From an uncultured bacterium (GTDB lineage: Bacteria; Bacillota; Clostridia; Oscillospirales; Oscillospiraceae), in assembly GCA_948469375.1 (NCBI GenBank), contig CAOKLO010000025.1, positions 1-47,938 of the forward strand: 47,938 bases of DNA, written 5' to 3'. The notes under the pieces were generated by a model that did no database searches, was not told the origin of the DNA, and was given only the letters and a program-made list of their open reading frames with translations. Positions 7,344-15,456 of this stretch are shown one piece after another. Numbering within the stretch: position 1 is the stretch's first letter; each line of letters begins with the position of its first letter. The position numbers and the translations under genes were made by a program.

Positions 7344-8774
7344 TCAAATCGCGTCCTTGTTGACGCCCACAATCAGCTCGGACCCCGCGCCGGACTTGGT
7401 GATGACGCTCTGGTCCACGCCCAGCTCACGGGCCAGGATCTCCATGACCCGCGGCGAGCAGAAGCCGCCCTGGCACCGGCCCATACCGGCCCGGACGCGG
7501 CGCTTCACCCCGTCCACGCTGCGGGCGCCGGGCACGCGGTGGATGGCGTCGATGATCTCACCCTCGGTGACGGTCTCGCAGCGGCAGATGACGGTGCCGT
7601 AGGCGGGATTTTCCTTGATGAGGGCGGCGTGGGCCTGGTCGTCCAGCTCCTTGGGGTCCAAAATGCCCTTCCGGCGCGGGTCGAAGGACAGGTCCACCTC
7701 CAGGCCCAGAATACCCTTCACAATTCCGGCCACCATACGTCCAATGGCGGGGGCGGAGGACAGGCCGGGGGACTCGATGGCGGCGCAGTCCACAAAGCCG
7801 GGCTTAATCTCGCCGATAAAGAACTCGTGGCGGGCCTCATGGGCCCGCAGACCCGCGAAGCTGGTGATGGTCTGGTTCAGCGGCACGTTCTTCACCGCCA
7901 TGCCGCACTTGGCGCGCACGTCGTCCAGGCCGGCCTGGGTGGTAGCGGTGCCCTCCTTGTTTTCGATGTCGATGGCGGTGGGGCCCACGATGATGTTGCC
8001 GTGGACGGTGGGGGCCACCAGCACGCCCTTGCCGTACTTGCCGGGGAGCTGGAAGATGGTATTGCTCACGTGGCCCTGGGCGGAGTGGTCCAGCAGGAAG
8101 TAGTCGCCCCGGCGGGGGACGATGGTCATCTCGTCGTCGGCCACCATGTTATGGAGCTTGTCGGAGTACAGCCCGGCGGCGTTGACCACCACCTTGGCCT
8201 CCACGTCCCCCTTGGGGGTGGTCACTTTCCAGCCGCCGTCGATCTTCTCAATGCCCGTGACCTCGCTGTCAAACTGGAACTTCACACCGTTGTGGGCGGC
8301 GTTCTCCGCCAGGGCGAAGGTCAGCCCAAAGGGGCACACAATGCCGCCGGTGGGGGCGTACAGCGCCGCCACGGCCTCGTCGCTGATGTTGGGCTCCATC
8401 TCCACCAGCTCGTCCCGCTCCACGATGCGCAGGCCCTCCACCCCGTTGGCCACGCCGTTGGCGTACAGCTTGTTCAGGGCGGGGCGGTCCTCCTCGCTCA
8501 TCATGACCACCAGGGAACCGTTCTGCTCATAGGCGAAATCCAGCTCCCGGCTCAGCTCGGGCATGAGCAGACTGCCCGCCACGTTCAGCTTGGCCATCAG
8601 GGACCCGTTGGTGGCGTCGTAGCCCGCGTGGACGATGGCGCTGTTGGCCTTGGAGGTGCCGCAGCAAACGTCCTCCTCCCGCTCCAGCACCAGCACATCC
8701 GCCTTGTACCGGGAGATTTCCCGGGCGATGGCGCAGCCGGATACGCCCGCGCCAATGATGACGATATCAACCAT
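7344..8774 (-). CDS. glpA: Anaerobic glycerol-3-phosphate dehydrogenase, GlpA-like
   Basis: A 476-residue FAD-dependent oxidoreductase (DAO fold) that would oxidise sn-glycerol-3-phosphate to dihydroxyacetone phosphate. The N-terminal FAD motif is DIVIIGAGVSGCAIAREI, followed by the family motif CCGTSKANSAIVHAGYD. The C-terminus is a BFD-type [2Fe-2S] domain with cysteines at about 397, 399, 434 and 439 (CRCE then CQGGFC). The ATG at 8774 is chosen because AAAAGGAG precedes it; a further in-frame codon lies 12 residues upstream without a site. It starts a tight group with the next two genes. GlpA is the best family match; a related two-subunit oxidase activity is not excluded. Confidence 0.9.
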   Translation of the reverse strand: MVDIVIIGAGVSGCAIAREISRYKADVLVLEREEDVCCGTSKANSAIVHAGYDATNGSLMAKLNVAGSLLMPELSRELDFAYEQNGSLVVMMSEEDRPALNKLYANGVANGVEGLRIVERDELVEMEPNISDEAVAALYAPTGGIVCPFGLTFALAENAAHNGVKFQFDSEVTGIEKIDGGWKVTTPKGDVEAKVVVNAAGLYSDKLHNMVADDEMTIVPRRGDYFLLDHSAQGHVSNTIFQLPGKYGKGVLVAPTVHGNIIVGPTAIDIENKEGTATTQAGLDDVRAKCGMAVKNVPLNQTITSFAGLRAHEARHEFFIGEIKPGFVDCAAIESPGLSSAPAIGRMVAGIVKGILGLEVDLSFDPRRKGILDPKELDDQAHAALIKENPAYGTVICRCETVTEGEIIDAIHRVPGARSVDGVKRRVRAGMGRCQGGFCSPRVMEILARELGVDQSVITKSGAGSELIVGVNKDAI

Positions 8775-8823
8775 GCAGGTTTCACTCCTTTTGCATCTAA
8801 TTTCTTCCAATTTGGGAATATAA

Positions 8824-8967
8824 GAGCCGGGCAGCCCGGTTTCTCCCTCTCAAAAGAGGGATTGGACTGCCCGGCTCACAGCATTCTCATCACTCAGCAT
8901 GAGAGACCAGGGGTATTATGCGGCCCGCAGGGCCCTTCTATCCAAGGCGGTCAGCCCATATGCTGAG
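8824..8967 (-). ncRNA. Structured leader between glpF and glpA
   Basis: In the 216-base gap two stem structures can be drawn on the minus strand. CTCAGCAT (8960-8967) pairs with ATGCTGAG (8893-8900). Then GAGCCGGGCAG (8867-8877) pairs with CTGCCCGGCTC (8824-8834) and encloses an inner CCCTCT/AGAGGG hairpin (8845-8860). No U-run follows the second stem. It could be an attenuator, a processing or stability element that sets the glpKF to glpA ratio, or a GlpP target. It is described from base pairing only and matches no RNA family I can name. Confidence 0.45.
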
Positions 8968-8990
8968 CTTCAATCAAGACTTGATGGGAA

Positions 8991-9716
8991 TCAGCCCCAC
9001 ACGCCGGCAGCACCCAGGCCCATGTAGGCCAGGACGGCCAGGATGGCGCCGATGATCGGCCCCACCAGGGGAACGATGGCGTAGCCCCAGTTGGAGTCGC
9101 CCTTGCCCTTGATGGGCAGGAAGGAATGGGCAATACGGGGACCGATGTCACGGGCGGGGTTCAGGGCGTAGCCGGTCAGGCCGCCCAGAGACATACCGAT
9201 GGACACGATGATACCGAACACGAAGAAGTTGTTCAGCGCCACGTCGGCGGCGGCGGCGGGAACGCCCTTGATGGCGAAGACCAGCACGAAGGTGGCCACG
9301 ACCTCGCAGAAGATGTTGATGGGCAGGTTGGGAACGGACGGGCCGGTGGAGAACACGCCCAGCTTGGTGCCGGGATCGTCGGTGGCGTCAAACTGATCCT
9401 TGAACATCAGGTAAACGATGCACGCGCCGATGATGGCGCCGGCGAACTGAGCAATGATGTACACGGGAACCTCAGCCCAGGGCAGGCTCTTGTCCACCGC
9501 CAGGGCGATGGTCAGGGCGGGGTTGAAGTGCGCACCGGAGGCCGCGCCGAAGATGAACGCGGGGACCATGACGGCAAGGCCCCAGGCCAGGGTGATCTGG
9601 ATGGAACCGGCGCCCTTCATGCCGGACTTGTTCAGGGTGACGTTGGCAACCACGCCGTCACCCAGAATGATGAGCAGCATAGTGCCCACAAACTCGGCCA
9701 AAAACTTCACTAACAT
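8991..9716 (-). CDS. glpF: Glycerol uptake facilitator (aquaglyceroporin)
   Basis: A 241-residue MIP-family channel that lets glycerol diffuse across the cytoplasmic membrane. Six membrane segments are visible and both pore motifs are intact: FNPA at residues 64-67 and LNPARD at 185-190. The aspartate after the second NPAR is the mark of glycerol-conducting rather than water-only members. The ATG at 9716 is preferred to the TTG at 9722, because GAGGAGGG lies 8 bases before the ATG but only 2 before the TTG. It follows glpK in the same direction, so incoming glycerol is phosphorylated at once. Confidence 0.95.
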   Translation of the reverse strand: MLVKFLAEFVGTMLLIILGDGVVANVTLNKSGMKGAGSIQITLAWGLAVMVPAFIFGAASGAHFNPALTIALAVDKSLPWAEVPVYIIAQFAGAIIGACIVYLMFKDQFDATDDPGTKLGVFSTGPSVPNLPINIFCEVVATFVLVFAIKGVPAAAADVALNNFFVFGIIVSIGMSLGGLTGYALNPARDIGPRIAHSFLPIKGKGDSNWGYAIVPLVGPIIGAILAVLAYMGLGAAGVWG

Positions 9717-9748
9717 TGACAAAACCCTCCTCTTTTATTCTCTATCCC

Positions 9749-9774
9749 GGAGCGGGCCGTAGGGGGCCCGCTCC
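9749..9774 (-). other. Hairpin in the glpK-glpF gap
   Basis: GGAGCGGGCC pairs with GGCCCGCTCC over a six-base loop. No U-run follows on the minus strand, so it is more likely an mRNA processing or stability element than a full terminator. Confidence 0.5.
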
Positions 9775-9839
9775 AGGGGACAGACACATGGGGTGTATCT
9801 GGTCGGACCGTGCAGCACAATGCCGCGAACGATTGGGAC

Positions 9840-11351
<1,512 letters not shown>

Positions 11352-11378
11352 TTATAAAATGTCGTCCATATGTTGAAA

Positions 11379-11397
11379 GCAGGCCGTTCGCTCCTGC
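11379..11397 (-). promoter_or_regulatory. Hairpin in the glpK leader, possible GlpP antitermination site
   Basis: GCAGG and CCTGC pair across a short loop and are followed by CUUUC on the minus strand. It lies between the glpK promoter and the ribosome site, next to a second palindrome, GGCCCCGGGGCC. The U-run is short, so a role as a GlpP-controlled terminator is only a suggestion. Confidence 0.35.
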
Positions 11398-11466
11398 CGG
11401 TTCCGGCCCCGGGGCCGCTGCTGAGAAAAGCTGCGCCCAGTCCCAGGAACGCTTATGCTGACAGAT

Positions 11467-11495
11467 ATTATAACAGGCTTCCGGAGAAAAGTCAT
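11467..11495 (-). promoter_or_regulatory. Promoter of glpK
   Basis: On the minus strand ATGACT (-35) and a perfect TATAAT (-10) are 17 bases apart, and the -10 is preceded by TGT, giving an extended -10 element. It lies about 130 bases upstream of glpK, leaving a long leader. Confidence 0.75.
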
Positions 11496-11593
11496 TCGAC
11501 AACCGGGTCCATTTGTATGAATTTTATTAATTTCTATTTTACTGCCGCCCAGTATTTGTACAAATCGTCAAGGTTCTGACGAGCCGCTTGTCC

Positions 11594-12151
11594 TCAGCCC
11601 GCCTGCACCTGGACGCACCGCTCCTCGGCAGGCCGCAACACCGCCAGCAGGCCGTGAAGGCAGCAGCGCACCTCCGCCCAGTCCAGCTCCTTCCGGGAGG
11701 AGCACAGCTCCACAAAGTAGTTGGTCAGCGCCTTGGTGCAGAAGTCCACCACAAAGCCCTGCTGCCGGGGCAGCGTTCGGAAATCCTCCGCCAGGAACAG
11801 CAGGCGGGCGATTCTGGGCCGCACCAGTCCCTCACAGAAGTCCCGCACCACCTCGGGATTGCCCGCCAGGAACACCCGGCGGTAAAAGGCCCTGTCCTCC
11901 TCCATCAGACCGATGAGCCGCAGGCACCACTCCTCAAAATCCATCTCTGGGTCCTCCCGGAGAGGCGCGCCCAACTGCTGCTCACAGATCCAGCTCAGCA
12001 CATCGTAGATATCCTGAAAGTGGTAGTAAAAGCTCTGCCGCTTCATCTGGGCGCTCTCCATCAGGTCCTGCACGGTGATCTTGCTCAGGGGACGCTCACA
12101 CATCATCTGCCGCAGCGCCCGGGCGATTTTTTGCTTTGTGTTGCTGCACAA
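11594..12151 (-). CDS. TetR-family regulator, DhaS-like
   Basis: A 185-residue TetR/AcrR regulator. The helix-turn-helix is in residues about 8-55 (KIARALRQMMCERPLSKITVQDLMESAQMKRQSFYYHF). The helical C-terminal domain resembles DhaS, the dihydroxyacetone-responsive activator related to kinase subunits of the dhaKLM system. The start is TTG at 12151: GGGAGGA lies 8 bases upstream, and the nearby ATG at 12159 is out of frame. It lies just upstream of the glpK promoter region and 3.3 kb from dhaKLM, which supports a role in glycerol or dihydroxyacetone control. The ligand is inferred, not seen. Confidence 0.88.
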   Translation of the reverse strand: MCSNTKQKIARALRQMMCERPLSKITVQDLMESAQMKRQSFYYHFQDIYDVLSWICEQQLGAPLREDPEMDFEEWCLRLIGLMEEDRAFYRRVFLAGNPEVVRDFCEGLVRPRIARLLFLAEDFRTLPRQQGFVVDFCTKALTNYFVELCSSRKELDWAEVRCCLHGLLAVLRPAEERCVQVQAG

Positions 12152-12255
12152 TGGTACATTCCTCCCAATTCGCGGTACGGCGGACCCACGCGCCAGATTC
12201 CGAACTCAAAAACAGTGCACCCCATACCAAACCCAGCCTGATCCTTTCTCAGGGT

Positions 12256-12385
12256 AAAAAAAGAGCGTAGGACCAACATCAGCGGTTTCCCACTGTCTCG
12301 ACCCTGCAGCGCTCATCTCAAAGGCTCATGGTATTCAGTTTTTCCGGCCCTTTTTCACCGGAGCTCAGTGCCCTCTAACCATATT
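12256..12385 (-). ncRNA. Probable structured RNA ending in an intrinsic terminator
   Basis: An AT-rich intergenic gap holds a GC-rich block on the minus strand. Its 3' end folds as GAGCG...CGCUC enclosing GGGUC...GGUCC (with G-U pairs) and then CAGUGG-GAAA-CCGCUG, a GNRA-capped hairpin (12280-12295). It is followed at once by seven U residues (A7 at 12256-12262). Upstream, CCGG/CCGG around 12340-12360 can pair. There is no good ORF. It ends about 105 bases before the tetR start, so it is either a free-standing small RNA or a riboswitch/attenuator leader of tetR. I could not match it to a named RNA family. The 5' end is a guess. Confidence 0.6.
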
Positions 12386-12495
12386 CTATTTTATAATTTA
12401 GCATATATGCCAGAGAAAATCAATCTTTTTTGGCTCTCATCTGTTATTTTTGACAATCCCCACAAAATTCTCCCCCATTTTTTGCAAGAATAGCC
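12386..12495. other. AT-rich gap with no recognisable gene
   Basis: Between the probable RNA and the redox-operon terminator is about 110 bases of AT-rich DNA. It probably holds the RNA's promoter on the minus strand (for example TATAAA/TAGAAT near 12385-12395), but no -35 element with proper spacing was found. Confidence 0.35.
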
Positions 12496-12536
12496 AAAAA
12501 ACTCCGCTGACAAAGCCAAGAACTTTGTCAGCGGAG
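12496..12536 (-). terminator. Terminator of the ahpC operon
   Basis: CTCCGCTGACAAAG pairs perfectly with CTTTGTCAGCGGAG (14 pairs, 7-base loop) and is followed on the minus strand by six U residues (12496-12501). It lies just past the last gene of the redox operon. Confidence 0.95.
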
Positions 12537-12568
12537 CAAATTTGTCAGGAACTGCCCTCCGCAGAGCG

Positions 12569-13234
12569 TCACAGCTTGGCCAGCAGCGTGGTGAGCTCCG
12601 CCATGGTTTTGCCGCCGGGGACGGTCTTGTCCCCGTTGAGCACCGTCAGCGGCACCCGCTGTATCTGGTACTGCTTCACCAGCTCGGGATACAGGTTGGC
12701 GTCTATCATGTGGGCGGTGACCAGAGGATTTTCCCAGGCCACCCGCTGGGCGCTCATCACCAGCTGGGCGCAGTGGTGGCAGGCCAGGGACACGCACACC
12801 TGAATGTTCACCGGCTTCTTGATTTTGCCGATGTCCTTCATGGTGGGCTTGTCCAAGGGCTTGGCGGCGTTTCCCGCATTGAGCAGGGCCCCGGCGAAGC
12901 CGGTGATTTCCTTGCCGCCGGGGACGCCGTGGAACACCATGCGGCCGAAGGTCTCCCCGGCATAGACGCCGGTGGCGGGCAGCATGGATGCATCCAGGAC
13001 CTCGTCTGCCGCCGGGTCCTCTCCCACGCTCAGGAATTTGCAGGACAGCTGGGGCGACAGCCCCGCGATGTGGTTGACAAAGGCGGCCATCTCGCCGCTT
13101 TTGTCCCCCTCATCCAGCACGCACACCAGGGTGACGGGAGCGGCCAGCTTGTCCAGCAGCGGTTGGAGCTGGCCCTCCAGCTCAGAGGATATCAAGGGGC
13201 TTTTCGCGGGATAATTCTCGGGTTGGAGCGGCAT
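12569..13234 (-). CDS. AhpF N-terminal-domain-like dithiol protein
   Basis: A 221-residue protein made of two consecutive thioredoxin folds, as in the N-terminal domain of AhpF (alkyl hydroperoxide reductase flavoprotein). The first fold has lost its cysteine pair; the second keeps the redox motif C152-H-H-C155. FHGVPGGKE near residue 101 matches the AhpF linker motif. The flavin part of AhpF is missing, so this would be a free-standing electron donor that reduces the AhpC disulfide and must itself be reduced by a separate thioredoxin-reductase-type enzyme. The ATG is preceded by AAAGGAGGAG. It is the last gene of the ahpC operon. Confidence 0.88.
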   Translation of the reverse strand: MPLQPENYPAKSPLISSELEGQLQPLLDKLAAPVTLVCVLDEGDKSGEMAAFVNHIAGLSPQLSCKFLSVGEDPAADEVLDASMLPATGVYAGETFGRMVFHGVPGGKEITGFAGALLNAGNAAKPLDKPTMKDIGKIKKPVNIQVCVSLACHHCAQLVMSAQRVAWENPLVTAHMIDANLYPELVKQYQIQRVPLTVLNGDKTVPGGKTMAELTTLLAKL

Positions 13235-13252
13235 AAGAGACTCCTCCTTTTT

Positions 13253-13507
13253 CTATTGTCCTCGCTTTCTCGCGCCGCGCAGCATCGGAGCGGCATTCAA
13301 AAGGACGCCCAGCACCGCCGGAATGAGGATATAATCCACCGGAACAAGCAGGAACAAGCCCCCCACCGTCAGCCAGGCAACGGCCTCGACGCTCATCCAG
13401 CCTTTATTTGCGCCCTTTTTCAGCCCGCTGACGACGGTCACGACCGCGACGGCCGCATAAGCCACAGCGGCGATGATACGAGCGGCCACAGTGACCGTGG
13501 CAACCAT
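13253..13507 (-). CDS. Small hydrophobic membrane protein in the ahpC operon
   Basis: An 84-residue protein with about three hydrophobic segments (near 5-27, 41-57 and 58-75) and a basic C-terminus (RGARKRGQ). Its ATG touches the ahpC stop codon with no space and has only a weak ribosome site, so translation is probably coupled to ahpC. The gene fills the space between ahpC and the AhpF-N-like gene exactly, which argues that it is real. I do not recognise the family. Confidence 0.65.
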   Translation of the reverse strand: MVATVTVAARIIAAVAYAAVAVVTVVSGLKKGANKGWMSVEAVAWLTVGGLFLLVPVDYILIPAVLGVLLNAAPMLRGARKRGQ

Positions 13508-14074
13508 TTACAGCAGCCCCACCAGATCCAGGCTGGGGGTCAGGGTATCCTCGCCGGGGCGCCAGTGGGCGGGGCACACCTGGTCGCCGTGCTCGTGGAC
13601 GAACTTGGCGGCCTGGAGCTTGCGCAGCAGCTCCTCGGCGTTGCGGCCGATGCCCATGTCGTGAATCTCATACAGCACGATCTTGCCGTCCGGGTTCAGC
13701 AGGAAGGTGCCCCGCAGGGCCTGACCCTCCTCCTCCACCAGCACGCCGAACTGGCGGGCCAGCACCCCCGCCGGGTCGCCCAGCATGGGATACTTGATGG
13801 CCTTGATGGTGTCGGAGGCGTCCGCCCAGGCCTTGTGCACAAAATGGGTGTCCTCGCTGACGGAGTAAATTTCGCACCCCTCCGCCTTAAAGCCCTCGTA
13901 CTGCTCCGCAAGGTCTTTCAGCTCGGTGGGGCAGACAAAGGTAAAGTCGGCGGGATAGAAAAACAGCACGGACCAGTGGCCCAGCAGGTCCTTGTCGGTG
14001 TAGGGCTTGAACTCACCCTCGTGATAGCCCATGGCGGAGAAGGGCTCCAGCTTTTGGCCAATCATATGCGCCAT
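13508..14074 (-). CDS. ahpC: Peroxiredoxin, AhpC type (2-Cys)
   Basis: A 188-residue 2-Cys peroxiredoxin that reduces hydrogen peroxide and alkyl hydroperoxides. The peroxidatic cysteine is C48 in FTFVCPTEL and the resolving cysteine C167 in VCPAHWRPG, both typical of the AhpC/Prx1 group. The ATG at 14074 is chosen for the TAAGGAGGAATTGCAAT site ahead of it; an open frame further upstream lacks one. It heads a three-gene operon whose last member supplies a matching dithiol donor. No PerR box was seen upstream. Confidence 0.95.
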   Translation of the reverse strand: MAHMIGQKLEPFSAMGYHEGEFKPYTDKDLLGHWSVLFFYPADFTFVCPTELKDLAEQYEGFKAEGCEIYSVSEDTHFVHKAWADASDTIKAIKYPMLGDPAGVLARQFGVLVEEEGQALRGTFLLNPDGKIVLYEIHDMGIGRNAEELLRKLQAAKFVHEHGDQVCPAHWRPGEDTLTPSLDLVGLL

Positions 14075-14248
14075 ATTGCAATTCCTCCTTACCAGCGTGT
14101 TAAATTTTTCCGGACAATGCCCGCCGTCCGGCATTTTCTTCTGTTCAACGATATCAGACTCCCTTTTATTTTGCAAGTGATTTTCCAAAAATCCCGCCAA
14201 CCCATCCAACAAAGTGGCGGATTTGTCAAAAATATCTGCGGCGCCCCT

Positions 14249-14277
14249 TGTATTTTTAGGCAGGTTGGGCTATACTC
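14249..14277 (+). promoter_or_regulatory. Promoter of the repeat microprotein gene
   Basis: TTGTAT (14249-14254) and TATACT (14272-14277) with a 17-base spacer. A leader of about 110 bases follows, with a hairpin formed by CAGGAAGGG and CCCTCCTG at about 14321-14341. Confidence 0.78.
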
Positions 14278-14394
14278 TTAAAATGAAAGCAATCCGTTCG
14301 CATTGCTGAAGCTCCAACCGACAGGAAGGGACCGCCCTCCTGCCGGCACGTTTGCCGCGCCTGTCAACGACACCATGAGAGGAGGAACCAAACC

Positions 14395-14607
14395 ATGGAA
14401 AAAAAGGAAAGCAAGATCAAGAGCGGCCTCGGCATCACCAACATGAACGGCATCACCAGCGATGACGACCGCAGCTGCGCCCTGAACGATATGAACTGTC
14501 TGGAGGGCCAGGAGGAGCAGAGCTTCTCTATCACCGATATGAACGCCGTGGCCAAGGACGAGGACACCAGCTGCAGCCTGGACGACATGAACTGCGAGGG
14601 CAAGTAA
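14395..14607 (+). CDS. Tandem-repeat acidic microprotein, unknown function
   Basis: A 70-residue acidic protein with no membrane segment or signal peptide. Two 22-residue repeats, residues 14-35 and 46-67, agree at 13 of 22 positions. Each has the pattern I-T-[ND]-M-N ... D-[DE]-D-x-S-C-[AS]-L-[ND]-D-M-N-C, so the protein holds four [ND]-M-N units and four cysteines in regular order. Promoter, GAGAGGAGG ribosome site and terminator are all good, so it is clearly an expressed single gene. It might be a metal-binding or redox peptide, or a precursor for a modified peptide, but no modifying enzyme adjoins it. I do not recognise the family. Confidence 0.8.
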   Translation: MEKKESKIKSGLGITNMNGITSDDDRSCALNDMNCLEGQEEQSFSITDMNAVAKDEDTSCSLDDMNCEGK

Positions 14608-14627
14608 GCCGTCCCGCCTCTGCCTTT

Positions 14628-14706
14628 GAAAAGCCGTACGGCATGGAAAGGCCCCGTCCCTCCAAAGCGGAGGGCGGGGGTCCGTCCCGCGCCTGTACGG
14701 CTTTTC
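14628..14706 (+). terminator. Terminator of the microprotein gene
   Basis: GAAAAGCCGTAC (14628-14639) pairs perfectly with GTACGGCTTTTC (14695-14706) and encloses a second GC-rich stem (CCCGTCCCTCC with GGAGGGCGGG). U residues occur in the 3' arm and just after it. The compact structure could also close the convergent glpP transcript. Confidence 0.8.
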
Positions 14707-14733
14707 CGTTTTATGGGAAACGCTGGTCCGGCG

Positions 14734-15303
14734 TCACATTCGCCAGACTTCCCGGCTGGTGGCGGACACCGCCATAGCCCCCGCGCCCAGGGCGGCCATC
14801 ACGTCCTCCTTGTCCTTGATGAGCCCCCCGGCCAGCAAGGGAATCCGGGTGGTCTGGGCGATCCTGCGGATGGTCTTGGGCATAACGCCGGGGAGCACCT
14901 CGATGAAGTCGGGGCGCACCGACTCCAGCTTGTCGATGCCCGCCAACGCCATGGAATCGATGACGAACAGCCGCAGCACGGTGAACAGCTTCAGCTCCCG
15001 GGCCCTGCGGATAAAGTTGGGCTTGGTGGTGATGATGCCGTCCACCCGGGTGTTCCGGCGCAGGAAGTCCACGGCGATCTCCTGGCTGGAGGACAGCCCC
15101 GAGATCAGGTCCGCGTGGACCAGGACGATCTTGCCCGCGTCCTTTGCCTTGGCCGCCACCTCCCCGATGGAGCACACGTCGCCGAAGAGCAGGAACACCA
15201 CCTGAATATTGTCCAGGGTCAGGCAGTCCTCCAGCTGCTCCAGGTCCTTCACCGCCGCGATCACCGGCGAGGCCAGCACCGCGTCATAAAAACGTTGGTC
15301 CAA
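14734..15303 (-). CDS. glpP: Glycerol-3-phosphate-responsive antiterminator
   Basis: A 189-residue GlpP-family RNA-binding antiterminator. In Bacillus, GlpP bound to glycerol-3-phosphate lets transcription pass terminators in glp leaders. Family blocks are clear: FLLFGDVCSIGEV, VHADLISGLSSSQEIAVDFL, GIITTKPNFIRRA, RLFVIDSMAL, PDFIEVLPGVMPK and PLLAGGLI. The start is TTG at 15303, with GGGAGGAG 6 bases upstream and no in-frame ATG in a better place. It stands divergent from dhaKLM and near the glpKF-glpA operon, which has a long leader with hairpins, its likely target. Confidence 0.95.
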   Translation of the reverse strand: MDQRFYDAVLASPVIAAVKDLEQLEDCLTLDNIQVVFLLFGDVCSIGEVAAKAKDAGKIVLVHADLISGLSSSQEIAVDFLRRNTRVDGIITTKPNFIRRARELKLFTVLRLFVIDSMALAGIDKLESVRPDFIEVLPGVMPKTIRRIAQTTRIPLLAGGLIKDKEDVMAALGAGAMAVSATSREVWRM

Positions 15304-15456
15304 AGCGATCTCCTCCCGCGTTTTTTGGCCGCCGCCCGGCGGCTTACCAACATGAAATTATAGCCGTTCCCCGCCCTCTCCGCAATGTCTTTTCCCGCTC
15401 ACCACACCAAAATTTTTGTCATATCTCTCACTATTTTTCAAAAGGAGCGTGTCAAC

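Noticed and set aside
8824-8877. tRNA-like fold between glpF and glpA
   Set aside because: There is no acceptor CCA context, T-loop TTC or anticodon arm of the right size; it is better read as a hairpin with an inner stem.
5682-8966. Very long plus-strand open frame opposite the glycerol dehydrogenase genes
   Set aside because: It is a shadow of high-GC coding on the other strand: the product is a His/Gly/Val-rich low-complexity string and the minus-strand genes have firm motifs.
12256-12385. T-box leader, because GGGAAACCGC resembles the antiterminator sequence
   Set aside because: The T-box core AGGGTGGNACCGCG and stem I elements are missing, and the downstream gene is a regulator rather than an aminoacyl-tRNA synthetase or amino-acid gene.
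14075-14248. PerR box ahead of ahpC
   Set aside because: No sequence close to the TTATAATNATTATAA consensus was found.
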